DNA of 64,000 nt from CAG-217 sp963605415 (GTDB lineage Bacteria; Bacillota; Clostridia; Oscillospirales; Acutalibacteraceae): NCBI GenBank assembly GCA_963605415.1, contig CAVCUL010000001.1:1-64000 (forward strand). The letters are read 5' to 3'. The stretch's first letter is position 1. Each line of letters opens with the position of its first letter. Below the pieces are notes generated by a model, which was not told the DNA's origin, did not search any database, and was given only the letters and a program-made list of their open reading frames with translations. A program made the translations under genes and the position numbers. Below, one piece after another: positions 7,421-16,231 of the stretch.

Positions 7421-8053
7421 TTATTTATTTCTTTCCTTACCGCCAACGGCAATTTTCGTTTCTGTACCGTGAAGCAGGCGCTTAATATTCTCTCGATGTG
7501 CAACCAGCACAATGGCTGCAAACACCACAGAGATCAGCGTAATGGGAACGGACTTATAGAACACACCCATCAACACCGGGTACAAGATCGCCATTAAGAT
7601 GGACCCCAGGGACACCCACTTAGTCACCAGCACAGCGATAATAAACACCGCCAGCAGGATCAGGGCGATCCGCCAGTCGATCATAAACACCATGCCGCCG
7701 CAGGTGGCCACACCCTTGCCGCCCTTAAAGCGGAAAAAGCAAGGGAAAATATGGCCCAGCACACAGAAGAGCCCGGCAAAGGATTTAATAAAAATCGGCT
7801 GTTGGCTATACAGCTCACTGCCTACCAGTAGACGCACCACTAAGATGGCCACAGCCACCTTGGCCATATCGCCTAAAATGGTCGCAACTGCCGGCAGCTT
7901 GCCGTAGTTGCGCAGCATATTGGTGGACCCGGCATTGCCGCTGCCGTGGGTGCGCACATCGTCTTTCTCAAACTTACGGGAGAGAATAATGCCAAAGTTC
8001 AGACTCCCCAGCAAGTAGGACAGCACCGCACCCAGGATCAGGCGCAAAATCAT
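7421..8053 (-). CDS. plsY: Acyl-phosphate:glycerol-3-phosphate acyltransferase
   Basis: A 210-residue integral membrane enzyme that moves an acyl group from acyl-phosphate to glycerol-3-phosphate, starting phospholipid synthesis. The three PlsY motifs are visible: GSLNFGIILSR near the N-terminus, HGSGNAGSTNMLRNYG near residue 36, and FKGGKGVATCGG in the middle. About five membrane segments are apparent. The start overlaps the der stop by four bases. The der-plsY order is common in Firmicutes. Confidence 0.96.
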   Translation of the reverse strand: MILRLILGAVLSYLLGSLNFGIILSRKFEKDDVRTHGSGNAGSTNMLRNYGKLPAVATILGDMAKVAVAILVVRLLVGSELYSQQPIFIKSFAGLFCVLGHIFPCFFRFKGGKGVATCGGMVFMIDWRIALILLAVFIIAVLVTKWVSLGSILMAILYPVLMGVFYKSVPITLISVVFAAIVLVAHRENIKRLLHGTETKIAVGGKERNK

Positions 8054-9378
8054 TTCTTGCCCTCTCCCCTCTCTCGGATAATAAAGCGTACCGGCGTACC
8101 CTCCAGACCAAACACCTCACGGATTTGGTTCTCCAGATATCGCTGGTAAGAGAAGTGGAACAACTGGGCGTTGTTCACAAAGAATACAAAGGTAGGCGGG
8201 CACACAGACGCCTGGGTCATATAATAGATCTTCAGCCGCTTGCCCTTGTCCGTAGGCGGCTGCACCCGAGCAGTGGCAGCGCCGAGAATTTCGTTCAGCT
8301 TGCCGGTAGAAATGCGCATAGTGCTCTGGGCGTACACATAGGCGATCTGCTCAAACAGCCGATCAATGCGCTGGCCGGTCTTGGCAGAGATAAACACAAA
8401 GGGCGCGAACTTCATAAAGGCAAAGTCCACAGCCAACTTCTCTTTATACTCCCGCATGGTATTGCCGTCTTTTTCCACCGCGTCCCACTTATTGACCACC
8501 ACAATGCAGCCCTTGCCCTGGTCCAGGGCAATACCGGCCACCTTGGAGTCCTGCTCCGTAAAGCCCTCGATGGCGTCGATCATAATGACGCACACATTGG
8601 CCCGCTCCACAGCGGTACGGGCGCGGATAATGCTGTATTTCTCGATCGCGTCCGTCACCTTACTCTTGCGGCGGATACCGGCGGTGTCAATAAAGGTGAA
8701 CTTGCCGTATTGATTTTCAATACGGGTGTCCGTAGCGTCCCGGGTGGTGCCTGCAATGTCAGACACAATGGCGCGCTCCTGGCCGCTGATCCGGTTGATC
8801 AGCGAGGACTTGCCCACATTTGGCTTGCCGATAACAGCTACCTTAATGGTGTCGTCCTCCTCTTCCTCCTCACTCTCCGGTGGAAAATAAGCGATCACCT
8901 GGTCCAGCAGATCGCCGGTGCCGTGGCCGTGCACGGCAGATACGGCCACCGGGTCGCCCATACCCAAATTATAAAACTCGTAGAACTCCGGGGCCGGGGC
9001 ACCAACGCTGTCACACTTGTTCACGCAAAGGATCACCGGCTTGCCGCTTTTTTGCAGCATATTGGCCACATCCTGGTCCGTGGCCACCACGCCGCTGCGC
9101 AGGTCCGTCACCAGCACGATCACATCTGCCGTTTCTATGGCAATGTTGGCCTGGGCACGCATTTGCGAGAGAATCACATCGTCCGCCCGTGGTTCAATAC
9201 CGCCGGTATCTACCAGCAAAAAGTGGTGGCCCAGCCATTCACAGTCGCCGTAAATACGGTCCCGGGTCACGCCGGGCTTGTCGTCCACAATAGACAGACG
9301 GGTGCCAACCAATTTATTAAAAAGTGTGGATTTGCCCACATTGGGGCGGCCCACAATGGCAACAACAGGTCTCGCCAT
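8050..9378 (-). CDS. der: Ribosome biogenesis GTPase Der (EngA)
   Basis: A 442-residue protein with two tandem GTPase domains and a C-terminal KH-like domain, needed for 50S subunit assembly. P-loops are GRPNVGKST near residue 8 and GKPNVGKSS near residue 185, with DTAG-type switch motifs (VDTGG and IDTAG) and guanine specificity motifs NKCD and NKWD. A longer open frame runs upstream, but the start at MARPVVAIVG follows GGAGG, and the extra region overlaps a hairpin. plsY follows with a four-base overlap. Confidence 0.97.
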   Translation of the reverse strand: MARPVVAIVGRPNVGKSTLFNKLVGTRLSIVDDKPGVTRDRIYGDCEWLGHHFLLVDTGGIEPRADDVILSQMRAQANIAIETADVIVLVTDLRSGVVATDQDVANMLQKSGKPVILCVNKCDSVGAPAPEFYEFYNLGMGDPVAVSAVHGHGTGDLLDQVIAYFPPESEEEEEDDTIKVAVIGKPNVGKSSLINRISGQERAIVSDIAGTTRDATDTRIENQYGKFTFIDTAGIRRKSKVTDAIEKYSIIRARTAVERANVCVIMIDAIEGFTEQDSKVAGIALDQGKGCIVVVNKWDAVEKDGNTMREYKEKLAVDFAFMKFAPFVFISAKTGQRIDRLFEQIAYVYAQSTMRISTGKLNEILGAATARVQPPTDKGKRLKIYYMTQASVCPPTFVFFVNNAQLFHFSYQRYLENQIREVFGLEGTPVRFIIRERGEGKK

Positions 9379-9402
9379 AGCAGACCCTCCTTTCACGCAA
9401 AT

Positions 9403-9458
9403 AGCAAGAAAGGCGGACATAAGCCCCGCAGCCTGTTCGGCTGTGACCAAGTCCGCCT
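9403..9458 (-). terminator. Bulged hairpin, probable terminator after rpmF
   Basis: The outer stem AGGCGGAC pairs with GTCCGCCT (9411-9418 with 9451-9458) and encloses a smaller AGCC...GGCT stem. The minus strand continues TTTCTT. It sits between rpmF and der and may be a partial terminator that separates the ribosomal protein gene from der. Confidence 0.55.
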
Positions 9459-9476
9459 CTGTTTTGAAGTTTTGGC

Positions 9477-9662
9477 TTACGCCTCGTCCTTGCTGACAAC
9501 TGCCTTGCCGTTGTAGTAACCGCAGTTGGCGCACACTTTATGCGGCACGGTATAACCGGCGCAGTTGGGGCACTTAACCAGAGTGGGCGCATTCAGCTTC
9601 CAAACGCTGGAGCGTCTCTTATTCTTTCTTGCCTTTGAAGTTTTTCTCTTAGGTACTGCCAT
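9477..9662 (-). CDS. rpmF: 50S ribosomal protein L32
   Basis: A 61-residue basic protein beginning MAVPKRKTSKARKNKRRS, the standard L32 N-terminus. Two CxxC pairs (CPNC and CANC) make the zinc-binding form. It directly follows the yceD-like gene, which is its usual partner in bacteria. GGAGG precedes the start. Confidence 0.97.
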   Translation of the reverse strand: MAVPKRKTSKARKNKRRSSVWKLNAPTLVKCPNCAGYTVPHKVCANCGYYNGKAVVSKDEA

Positions 9663-9703
9663 TTGAATTGCCTCCTTTATAATCCTTGATGCAAAATAAT
9701 CAC

Positions 9704-10201
9704 TTAATCCAGCAGCTGCAAAAGGGCTTCCAATCTGGGGTCCACATCCTTTTGGCAGTCGCAGGGTCCGTCATTCAAATTCTTGCCGCATTTGCAGCAA
9801 AGGCCCTTGCACTCTGGCTTGCACAGCATTTTGGTGGGAAAGAACAGTAAAAGCTCCTCCCGCAAAAGTTCGCTGAGATCCAGCGCACTATCCTGTACCA
9901 GAACATAATCATCGTCCGCCTCTTCCCGATTTTGGAGATCCTCCACCAGAATTTTATGCAGAGATAACGACATGGGCTTTTGAATGGGCTCGGCGCAACG
10001 GTCGCATACCCCGTCAAATACAAAGGACAGATCCATGTCTAAATAACACACATCCGCCTTTGCGTACGCCTGTCCGGTCACGCGCACCGGCCGGCGCAGC
10101 GGGCAATACGAACCGTATTGCAAATCGTGGAAGTCCAGCTGCTCCTCAATAGCAATACGCTGTGTATCGCCGCCGAAAAGTGCCTTCAGGTCTAACTTCA
10201 C
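9704..10201 (-). CDS. YceD/DUF177 family protein
   Basis: A 165-residue DUF177 protein. Family members are linked to 23S rRNA accumulation and are nearly always encoded just before rpmF, as here. The C-terminal zinc-like motif CKPECKGLCCKCGKNLN is clear, and CDRC lies near residue 60. The start is GTG with GAGGTGG seven bases upstream. Exact biochemical activity is not known. Confidence 0.9.
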   Translation of the reverse strand: MKLDLKALFGGDTQRIAIEEQLDFHDLQYGSYCPLRRPVRVTGQAYAKADVCYLDMDLSFVFDGVCDRCAEPIQKPMSLSLHKILVEDLQNREEADDDYVLVQDSALDLSELLREELLLFFPTKMLCKPECKGLCCKCGKNLNDGPCDCQKDVDPRLEALLQLLD

Positions 10202-10229
10202 AAAACCACCTCACGATCGCACTTTAAGT

Positions 10230-10258
10230 ATTATATATATAAGACGCCGCTTTGTCAA
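10230..10258 (-). promoter_or_regulatory. Promoter of the yceD-rpmF transcript
   Basis: Perfect minus-strand TTGACA (10253-10258), 17-base spacer and TATAAT (10230-10235), about 29 bases before the GTG start. It is one of the strongest consensus promoters in the window. Confidence 0.9.
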
Positions 10259-10275
10259 TAGTTATTTTTACGGCG

Positions 10276-10310
10276 GAAAAAATAAAGAGCCTGAAAAAGG
10301 CTCTTTATTT
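10276..10310 (-). terminator. Terminator of the P-loop gene
   Basis: AATAAAGAGCC pairs with GGCTCTTTATT around a short A-rich loop, and the minus strand ends in TTTTTT. It lies 13 bases past the stop of the 138-residue gene. Confidence 0.85.
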
Positions 10311-10322
10311 GTGCATTTTTGC

Positions 10323-10739
10323 TTACAGCTCCTCGCAGTAGTCAAACACTTCCACCGGCAGGTCCTCTTTGTCGCAGCTGATGGTGAAGTAGAAATCCAC
10401 ATCCTGCGCCTCGCTGAGCTCGGACAGCATATCAAAAAACTGTACCAGCTTCTGATACTCTCTGCCTACGATCTTAAAGGTCGCGTCGATCAAAATATCC
10501 GTCACATCGTAGTTACCGGCGCAAATCCCGGCCAAAAAGCCGTAAAACGCCTTGCAACCGCTGATGCGGTATGTATCGGTCTCCAGCAGGCGGGCCTTAG
10601 AGGACACATCATAAGTGAGCTTTGGCTCCTTTTCGATGCACACCACATTGCCGTCAGACTTCTCTACGCAGGTGTTCACCAGGTCGATGAGCTTTTTGGT
10701 TTTGCCTGAGCCTTTGTTGCCGATAATGAGCTTAATCAT
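10323..10739 (-). CDS. Small P-loop ATPase of unknown function
   Basis: A 138-residue protein opening with MIKLIIGNKGSGKTKKLID, a textbook Walker A motif, with DILIDAT as a possible Walker B near residue 83. There are no membrane segments and no recognisable second domain. It is shorter than kinases such as thymidine or adenylate kinase and lacks their lid motifs. Similar small ATP-binding proteins occur in Clostridia without an assigned role. GGAGG precedes the start. It follows pgi but seems to have its own promoter inside the end of pgi. I cannot assign a function. Confidence 0.75.
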   Translation of the reverse strand: MIKLIIGNKGSGKTKKLIDLVNTCVEKSDGNVVCIEKEPKLTYDVSSKARLLETDTYRISGCKAFYGFLAGICAGNYDVTDILIDATFKIVGREYQKLVQFFDMLSELSEAQDVDFYFTISCDKEDLPVEVFDYCEEL

Positions 10740-10774
10740 TTATTATTCCTCCAATGGGATTTATTTGCAACTCT

Positions 10775-10803
10775 ATTTTAGCATAACCCCAACTGTTTTT
10801 CAA
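10775..10803 (-). promoter_or_regulatory. Internal promoter at the end of pgi for the P-loop gene
   Basis: Minus-strand TTGAAA (10798-10803), 17-base spacer and TAAAAT (10775-10780). It overlaps the last codons of pgi and precedes the P-loop gene start by about 35 bases. Confidence 0.6.
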
Positions 10804-12124
10804 GGTTTTCTTTTTCACTTTCGTAACCGGGTTTACCAAGGAGTGCAAACATGTTCTTTTTGTAGCTCTCCACACCGGGCTGATTAAAGGGATTGACCCC
10901 CAGCATATAGCCGGAAACGGCGCAAACCTTCTCAAAGAAATAGATCATATAACCCATATTCTCTGCGTCCAGCGCGTCGATCTCCAGTACAAAATTGCCA
11001 ACGCCGCCGGCGGTATGGGCAAGCAATGTGCCCTGGCGGGCCTTTTCGTTTACGTAGCTCATTTCCTTACCGGCCAGGAAGTTCAACCCGTCAATGTTGC
11101 CCTCTTCCTCACCGATCACATAATCGCTCTGGGGGCGGGCAAACTGCATTACGGTCTCGAACATCAGCTTGCTGCCGCTCTCCTGGATATACTGGCCCAC
11201 AGAGTGCAGGTCAGTAGAGAACACGCAGGACACCGGGAACAGGCCCTTGCCGTCCTTGCCCTCGCTCTCTGCAAACAGCTGCTTGAGCCACTCGTTGAAC
11301 ATGGTCATTGCCGGCTCGTAGGACACAAAGCACTCCAGGCTCTTGCCCTGGTTATAGAAGCAGTTTCTGGCGGCGGCATACTTGAGCACATCGTTACTGT
11401 CTACCGTCTGGCCGCACAGGGTGTCCTCTGCGGTCTTGGCACCGGCCATCAGAGCGTCAATATCAATACCGGCCACAGCGATGGGCAGCAGACCCACGGC
11501 GGTGAGCACGCTGTAACGACCGCCCACATTATCCGGCACCACAAAGGACTCATAGCCCTCAGCGTCTGCCAGTGCCTTTAAGGTGCCCTTAGACTGATCG
11601 GTGGTGCAGAAAATGCGCTTTGCAGCCTCCTCTGCGCTGTACTTCTTGTTGACCATCTCCCGGAACACACGGAACGCGATCGCCGGCTCCGTGGTGGTGC
11701 CGCTCTTGCTGATCACATTCACGCAAATGTCCTTGCCCTCACAAAGGGCCACGGTCTCGTTGAGCATCTCCGGGCTGATGGAGTTGCCGATAAAGAAGAT
11801 CTGCGGGGTGTCCTTGGCCAGCAGGTTATAATTGGGAGACTTCAGTGCCTCAATCACAGCGCGGGCACCCAGATAAGAGCCACCGATACCGATCACGATC
11901 AGCACATCAGCGTTCTTCTGAATATAAGAAGCCGCTTTTTTAATGCGGGCAAACTCCTCTTTGTCATAGTCGGTGGGCAGATGAACCCAACCCAAAAAGT
12001 CGTTACCTGCGCCGGTACCGTCCATTAGGGTCTTCTGAGCAGCTGCAGCCTGGGGCTCCAGCGCCTGAATATCCGCCTTGCTGACGAAAGACTCAGCAAA
12101 ATTACTGTTAAAATGAACTGCCAT
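10778..12124 (-). CDS. pgi: Glucose-6-phosphate isomerase
   Basis: A 448-residue enzyme interconverting glucose-6-phosphate and fructose-6-phosphate in glycolysis. SIS-domain features are visible: GIGGSYLGARA near residue 79, VISKSGTTTEPAIAFR near residue 139, and GGRYSVLTAVGL near residue 201. The active-site Glu and Lys regions follow (QYIQESGSKLMFE; NPFNQPGVESYKKNMF). The length matches the shorter Firmicute form. The promoter lies within the end of dacA. Confidence 0.97.
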   Translation of the reverse strand: MAVHFNSNFAESFVSKADIQALEPQAAAAQKTLMDGTGAGNDFLGWVHLPTDYDKEEFARIKKAASYIQKNADVLIVIGIGGSYLGARAVIEALKSPNYNLLAKDTPQIFFIGNSISPEMLNETVALCEGKDICVNVISKSGTTTEPAIAFRVFREMVNKKYSAEEAAKRIFCTTDQSKGTLKALADAEGYESFVVPDNVGGRYSVLTAVGLLPIAVAGIDIDALMAGAKTAEDTLCGQTVDSNDVLKYAAARNCFYNQGKSLECFVSYEPAMTMFNEWLKQLFAESEGKDGKGLFPVSCVFSTDLHSVGQYIQESGSKLMFETVMQFARPQSDYVIGEEEGNIDGLNFLAGKEMSYVNEKARQGTLLAHTAGGVGNFVLEIDALDAENMGYMIYFFEKVCAVSGYMLGVNPFNQPGVESYKKNMFALLGKPGYESEKENLEKQLGLC

Positions 12125-12161
12125 AGTTTTATCTCCATTCTACTTGGAATTTCAAATCATC

Positions 12162-12190
12162 ATTTTACAACAACAAGGCCGATTTTTCAA
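12162..12190 (-). promoter_or_regulatory. Promoter of pgi
   Basis: Minus-strand TTGAAA (12185-12190), 17-base spacer and TAAAAT (12162-12167), about 38 bases before the pgi start. No dacA terminator separates it from dacA. Confidence 0.65.
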
Positions 12191-12199
12191 CACTTATTT

Positions 12200-13336
12200 T
12201 CAAAATGTCCTTAAAAAGCGGACAAAAACTGACCAAAAGGTGGTTTTGTCGATATTCACCCCGGCATACACCGGCATTTGCGCCACGGTTTTGCCCTCCA
12301 GCTTGACCGTAACGGTGCCCACCTTGGTATTCTTGCGCACAGGCGCCGTCACCGTCTTTTTCAGCTGATATTCGTAGGTGGGTTCCGCGCTTCCCTTGGC
12401 ACACAACAGCTGCTGCTTGGCAGGCACGGCGGGGGTCAGGGCCTTTTGGGTACCGTTTTTCACGGTGATCTTGGCGATTTTCTTTGGGTCTGCCGACAGG
12501 TTCACCAGTCGGTAGTCCGCAAAGCCGCTGTCCAGCAGCGCTGTAGCGGTGGAAAAGCGCTGCTCGCTGGTCTTGGCGCCCAGTACCACGGCGATCAGCT
12601 GCATACCGTCCCGCCGGGCGGTAGCGCACAGGCAAAAGCCCGCTTTCTCCGTGGTGCCGGTTTTCAGCCCGGTAATGCCGTCATAAGTGTTTACCAGTTT
12701 GTTGGTATTATTCAGCTCTGTTTTGCCGCCCCGCAGACCGTCCAGCCACACGGTGGTGTACTTGGTGATCCAGTTGTGGCGCAGCACTTCCCGGGCGATC
12801 ACCGCCAGGTCGTAGGCAGAGGAAAAGTGGTTCTTGGCCGTATCGTCCAGCCCGGTGCAGTTCTCAAAATTTGTATCTTTCAGCCCTAATTCCTTGGCAC
12901 GGGCATTCATTCGCTGCACAAAGGCGCCGTCCGACCCGGCCACAAACTCCGCCAGCGCCGTACAGGCGTCGTTGGCCGAGGCGATCACCACCGCTTTCAG
13001 CAGTTCCTCCACAGTCATCTGTTCCCCCACTTCCAGCCAAATTTGGGAGCCGCCCTTGGAGGATGCATTGGCGCTGCCGGTGACCGTATCCGTCAGCTTG
13101 ATCTTGCCGCTGTCCAGAGCTTCCGCCACCAGCAGCATGGTCATCAGCTTGGTCACCGACGCCGGGGAGCGCCGGTCATGGGCGTTCTTCTCAAAAAGCA
13201 CCGCCCCGGTATCTGCGCTCATCAGCACGGCACTGGGGGCCTCTACCGTCTTTTCGTCCACAGCGGCAAAGCAGGGCGCAGGCACCGCCAACGCCAGCAC
13301 CAAAGCCAGTAAAAATGTGACCATCTTTTTCATCAA
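12200..13336 (-). CDS. dacA: D-alanyl-D-alanine carboxypeptidase (peptidase S11)
   Basis: A 378-residue low-molecular-mass penicillin-binding protein that removes the last D-Ala from peptidoglycan stem peptides. The signal peptide ends around PAPCFAA. The catalytic motifs are SVTK near residue 60, SAND near residue 119, and KTG in GLKTGTTEKAG near residue 225. After the catalytic domain comes a beta-rich PBP5-type C-terminal domain. Residues SAN replace the more usual SGN, which is common in Firmicutes. It could equally be a dacF-type sporulation paralogue; the sequence does not decide. Confidence 0.92.
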   Translation of the reverse strand: MMKKMVTFLLALVLALAVPAPCFAAVDEKTVEAPSAVLMSADTGAVLFEKNAHDRRSPASVTKLMTMLLVAEALDSGKIKLTDTVTGSANASSKGGSQIWLEVGEQMTVEELLKAVVIASANDACTALAEFVAGSDGAFVQRMNARAKELGLKDTNFENCTGLDDTAKNHFSSAYDLAVIAREVLRHNWITKYTTVWLDGLRGGKTELNNTNKLVNTYDGITGLKTGTTEKAGFCLCATARRDGMQLIAVVLGAKTSEQRFSTATALLDSGFADYRLVNLSADPKKIAKITVKNGTQKALTPAVPAKQQLLCAKGSAEPTYEYQLKKTVTAPVRKNTKVGTVTVKLEGKTVAQMPVYAGVNIDKTTFWSVFVRFLRTF

Positions 13337-13364
13337 ACCACCTCATTGTTTGCGCTAAAAAATC

Positions 13365-13393
13365 TTGCTCCACCCCCGGCTTTATGCTATAAT
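13365..13393 (+). promoter_or_regulatory. Promoter of mtaB
   Basis: TTGCTC (13365-13370), 17-base spacer and perfect TATAAT (13388-13393), 25 bases before the chosen mtaB start. Confidence 0.7.
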
Positions 13394-13417
13394 GTCGTGG
13401 ATTGGAGCGTAATAGAT

Positions 13418-14704
13418 ATGAAAGCTGCTTTTTACACCCTTGGCTGCAAGGTCAACCAGTATGAAAGTGAATATATGGCCGAGCTGCTGCGCAGCGCCGG
13501 TTTTGAGATCGTGCCCCCGGATCAAGAGGCGGACTACTACATCGTCAACTCCTGCACGGTGACCGCAACCGCGGACCAAAAGACCCGGCAGAGCGTGCGC
13601 CGCTTTAAGCGCCGCCACCCGGGCGCCACGGTGATCCTTACCGGCTGTATGCCCCAGGCGTTCCCGGAGGAGGCCAAGGCCCAGCTGGACGCGGACATTG
13701 TGTTCTCGAACAAGAGCGACGGTGATATTTTTTCCATCATCAACCGGTATCATACAGAAAAGAGCCGCATTGTGGACATTAACGCCCACCAGACCGGCGA
13801 CCCCTTTGCTCCCTGCGCCATCAGCGGCTTTGGGCAGCGGGTGCGCGCCTTTGTGAAGATCGAGGACGGCTGCGACCGGTTTTGTTCCTACTGCATTATC
13901 CCAAAATCCAGAGGGCGGGTACGCTCTAAGGCGCCTGCCGACCTGAAAAAGGAAGTGCAGGACCTGGCCGCCCACGGCATTAAAGAGATCGTGCTGGTAG
14001 GCATTAACCTGTCCGCTTACGGCAAGGGACAGGACTTTGACCTGCTGGACGCAGTGGCCATTTGTGACCGCACCCCCGGCATTGCCCGGGTGCGCCTGGG
14101 TTCGCTGGAGCCGGACCACATCACAGACCGGATCATTGCCGGACTGGCCAAGATGGAAAAATTCTGTCCCCAGTTCCACATCTCCCTGCAAAGCGGCTGC
14201 ACCAAGACCTTAAAATCTATGAACCGCCACTACACGGCGGAAGAATATGAGGACCTGTGCCGCAAGTTGCGCGCCGCATTCCCGGACGCCACCTTGACCA
14301 CGGATATGATGACCGGCTTCCATGAAGAGACAGAAGCCGATTTTGAAGAGAGCCTGGCCTTTGCAAAGAAGATCGAGTTTGAAAAGGTGCATGTATTCCC
14401 CTACTCCCAGCGAGAGGGCACAGCCGCCTCTAAGCGGGGCGACAGTGTGCCCCGGCAGGAGAAGGAGCGCCGCGCCAAAAAGCTGATCGCTGAGACGGAC
14501 AAGCTGCGTGAAGCCTATTTTGACAGCCTTGTGGGCCGAAAGGTAGAGGTACTGGTAGAGCAGCAGCAGCCGGAGGGCACCTACACCGGCTACACCCGCA
14601 ATTATGTACCGGTGACCATTCACCGCCGAGATCTGCACGTCGGCGACCTGGTGGAAGTGACCATCACCGGCGTGGAAAACGCCGATCACTGCATGGCAGA
14701 GTAA
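13418..14704 (+). CDS. mtaB: tRNA t6A37 methylthiotransferase
   Basis: A radical-SAM methylthiotransferase that converts t6A to ms2t6A at position 37 of ANN-decoding tRNAs. Auxiliary-cluster cysteines are TLGCKVNQYE, NSCTVT and LTGCMPQ, and the radical-SAM motif is CDRFCSYC near residue 153. The TLGCKVNQ signature and the NSCTVTA stretch mark MtaB rather than MiaB or RimO. The frame opens upstream at 13346, but that part lies over the promoter. The start used here gives 428 residues. It ends inside the convergent lipoprotein gene, overlapping it by 19 bases. Confidence 0.93.
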   Translation: MKAAFYTLGCKVNQYESEYMAELLRSAGFEIVPPDQEADYYIVNSCTVTATADQKTRQSVRRFKRRHPGATVILTGCMPQAFPEEAKAQLDADIVFSNKSDGDIFSIINRYHTEKSRIVDINAHQTGDPFAPCAISGFGQRVRAFVKIEDGCDRFCSYCIIPKSRGRVRSKAPADLKKEVQDLAAHGIKEIVLVGINLSAYGKGQDFDLLDAVAICDRTPGIARVRLGSLEPDHITDRIIAGLAKMEKFCPQFHISLQSGCTKTLKSMNRHYTAEEYEDLCRKLRAAFPDATLTTDMMTGFHEETEADFEESLAFAKKIEFEKVHVFPYSQREGTAASKRGDSVPRQEKERRAKKLIAETDKLREAYFDSLVGRKVEVLVEQQQPEGTYTGYTRNYVPVTIHRRDLHVGDLVEVTITGVENADHCMAE

Positions 14705-15879
14705 AGGCCGCTGACCTCCTCCCCTACGCTCTCATCTGTGAGATAGCCGTAGGAGAACACATAAAAGCCCTTTACCGCCGGGATTTGGCGAATAAACTGA
14801 ATTTGGCGAAAGATCATATTCTTGTTCTCTTGGAATTCGGCCTTGCCCCGCCCGGCGTAGGCGTCTGCCTTGCCGCATTTATACAGCGGCAGACCGATAT
14901 AGAGATCGCAGGCGGTGACCAGATCCCGCCAGTCCTTTACCGTTTTCATAAACGGCAGGGTGTCGTTAAGAAAGCCAAAGTACACCTGGGGGCACAGATA
15001 ATCGCAATAGCCCTTTTGGGTGGCCCAGGTCTCCACATCGGCGTACAGACTGTCCCGATCATTGGCAATGCCCGCCGCCGGGCTGATACCAAAGGTACAG
15101 TTTTTATTTTCTTCTTTCACGGCTTTATATACGGCACGGATCAGGTCGTTTACCCGACTGCGCCGCCAGGCGCCCAGGGACCGGGTGCCGCCGTCTGCAC
15201 GGTAGTCGGCATACTGCTTGGCGTCGATCTTCTTATCCGTATCCGGGTAAAAGTAATCATCAAAATGAATGCCGTCCACCGGGTAGTTCTTTACAATTTC
15301 CCGCACACCGGCCACAATGCGCTTTTGCACCGCTTTGGCCGCAGGGTTAAAGTAGATTTTTTTGTTCACGATCACCACATTGCCGTTTTTCTCCTTGTAC
15401 CACTTTTTGGCAATGTTGTCGTCACTGAGCTTTTCGATCTTCTCCTGCTGACTCACCCGATATGGATTGAACCAGGCCTCGATTTTCAGCTGATTTTCGT
15501 GGGCCGCCTTGCACAGCAGTTCCAGCGGGTCGTATTTCAGTTCCCCGCCCTCTTTGCCAAAGCAGTAGGCGCTGACCGGGAAGTATTTGGACGAATAAAA
15601 GGCGTCTGCACAGGGGTGCACCTGCACGGTGACCGTCGTAAAGCCCCGCTTTTGCAACCGGGCAAAAGCCTTGGACACAGTGCCGTAAAAGCCGTCGCCG
15701 GTATCGTATTTGCCGGTAAAGGCCTGGAGTTCATAATAAGTGATCCACACGCTGCGCACGGCCAGTTCACCGGCTGCGGCCGTGACGGTTGCCGTTGTGG
15801 TCTCCGTTTGCACCGGTTTGTTCACCGTGCAGCCGCACAGCAGCACCAGACAGAAAAGAGAGAGGCATATTTTCTTCAT
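14686..15879 (-). CDS. Lipoprotein with GHL10/DUF187 glycosidase-like domain
   Basis: A 397-residue secreted protein. The N-terminus is a lipoprotein signal with lipobox LLCGC, so it should be lipid-anchored outside the membrane. The rest matches the glycosyl-hydrolase-like 10 family (DUF187), with VHPCADAFYSSKYFP, WFNPYRVS, and the catalytic-like DGIHFDDYFYP near residue 195. Related proteins act on peptidoglycan or other wall glycans, but the substrate here is not shown. A GTG nine bases upstream (15888) is an alternative start. It converges on mtaB with a 19-base overlap and no terminator between. Confidence 0.88.
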   Translation of the reverse strand: MKKICLSLFCLVLLCGCTVNKPVQTETTTATVTAAAGELAVRSVWITYYELQAFTGKYDTGDGFYGTVSKAFARLQKRGFTTVTVQVHPCADAFYSSKYFPVSAYCFGKEGGELKYDPLELLCKAAHENQLKIEAWFNPYRVSQQEKIEKLSDDNIAKKWYKEKNGNVVIVNKKIYFNPAAKAVQKRIVAGVREIVKNYPVDGIHFDDYFYPDTDKKIDAKQYADYRADGGTRSLGAWRRSRVNDLIRAVYKAVKEENKNCTFGISPAAGIANDRDSLYADVETWATQKGYCDYLCPQVYFGFLNDTLPFMKTVKDWRDLVTACDLYIGLPLYKCGKADAYAGRGKAEFQENKNMIFRQIQFIRQIPAVKGFYVFSYGYLTDESVGEEVSGLYSAMQ

Positions 15880-15881
15880 AC

Positions 15882-15909
15882 TTGACACTTTCTAAAAATA
15901 TTGTAAAAT
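15882..15909 (+). promoter_or_regulatory. Promoter of the zinc-ribbon/DUF1294 pair
   Basis: TTGACA (15882-15887), 16-base spacer and TAAAAT (15904-15909). It lies across the 5' end of the divergent lipoprotein gene, so its use could interfere with that gene. Confidence 0.65.
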
Positions 15910-15925
15910 AAGCATAGGTGATATT

Positions 15926-16231
15926 ATGGAATACAGATTGGGTACAGACAAGCGAATTAAAGCCCGGGGCGAAACGGTAGAACTCACCTGCCCCCAGTGC
16001 GGCAAAAAAGGACACTTTGGCGTGTTCTCCAACTTTGAGCGCCGTATTGCCGTAAAGCTGCCGCTGCCCCTGAACTGCCAGACGGTGTACTTTTTGGTAT
16101 GCCCCAACTGCGCTGCCGTCTTTGGTGTAGACGAGCAAAAGGGCGATGATTTCAAAAAGGGTTCTCCCCTGTCCATCGGCAACTTTGACCTAAAGGACTT
16201 AAAGCCCTTTAAGCCGGAAAAGGAAGAATGA
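15926..16231 (+). CDS. Small zinc-ribbon protein of unknown function
   Basis: A 101-residue soluble protein with CPQC near residue 26 and CPNC near residue 71, spaced like a split zinc ribbon. The C-terminus is charged (DLKDLKPFKPEKEE). No catalytic motif or known domain beyond the ribbon is apparent. It overlaps the DUF1294 gene by four bases, so the two are probably made together. A role in nucleic-acid or protein binding is only a guess. Confidence 0.75.
   Translation: MEYRLGTDKRIKARGETVELTCPQCGKKGHFGVFSNFERRIAVKLPLPLNCQTVYFLVCPNCAAVFGVDEQKGDDFKKGSPLSIGNFDLKDLKPFKPEKEE

Noticed and set aside
8125..9516. Long plus-strand open frame of 463 codons over der
   Set aside because: It is antisense to a clear two-domain GTPase, has low-complexity His/Leu-rich composition typical of frames opposite GC-rich genes, and shows no domain.
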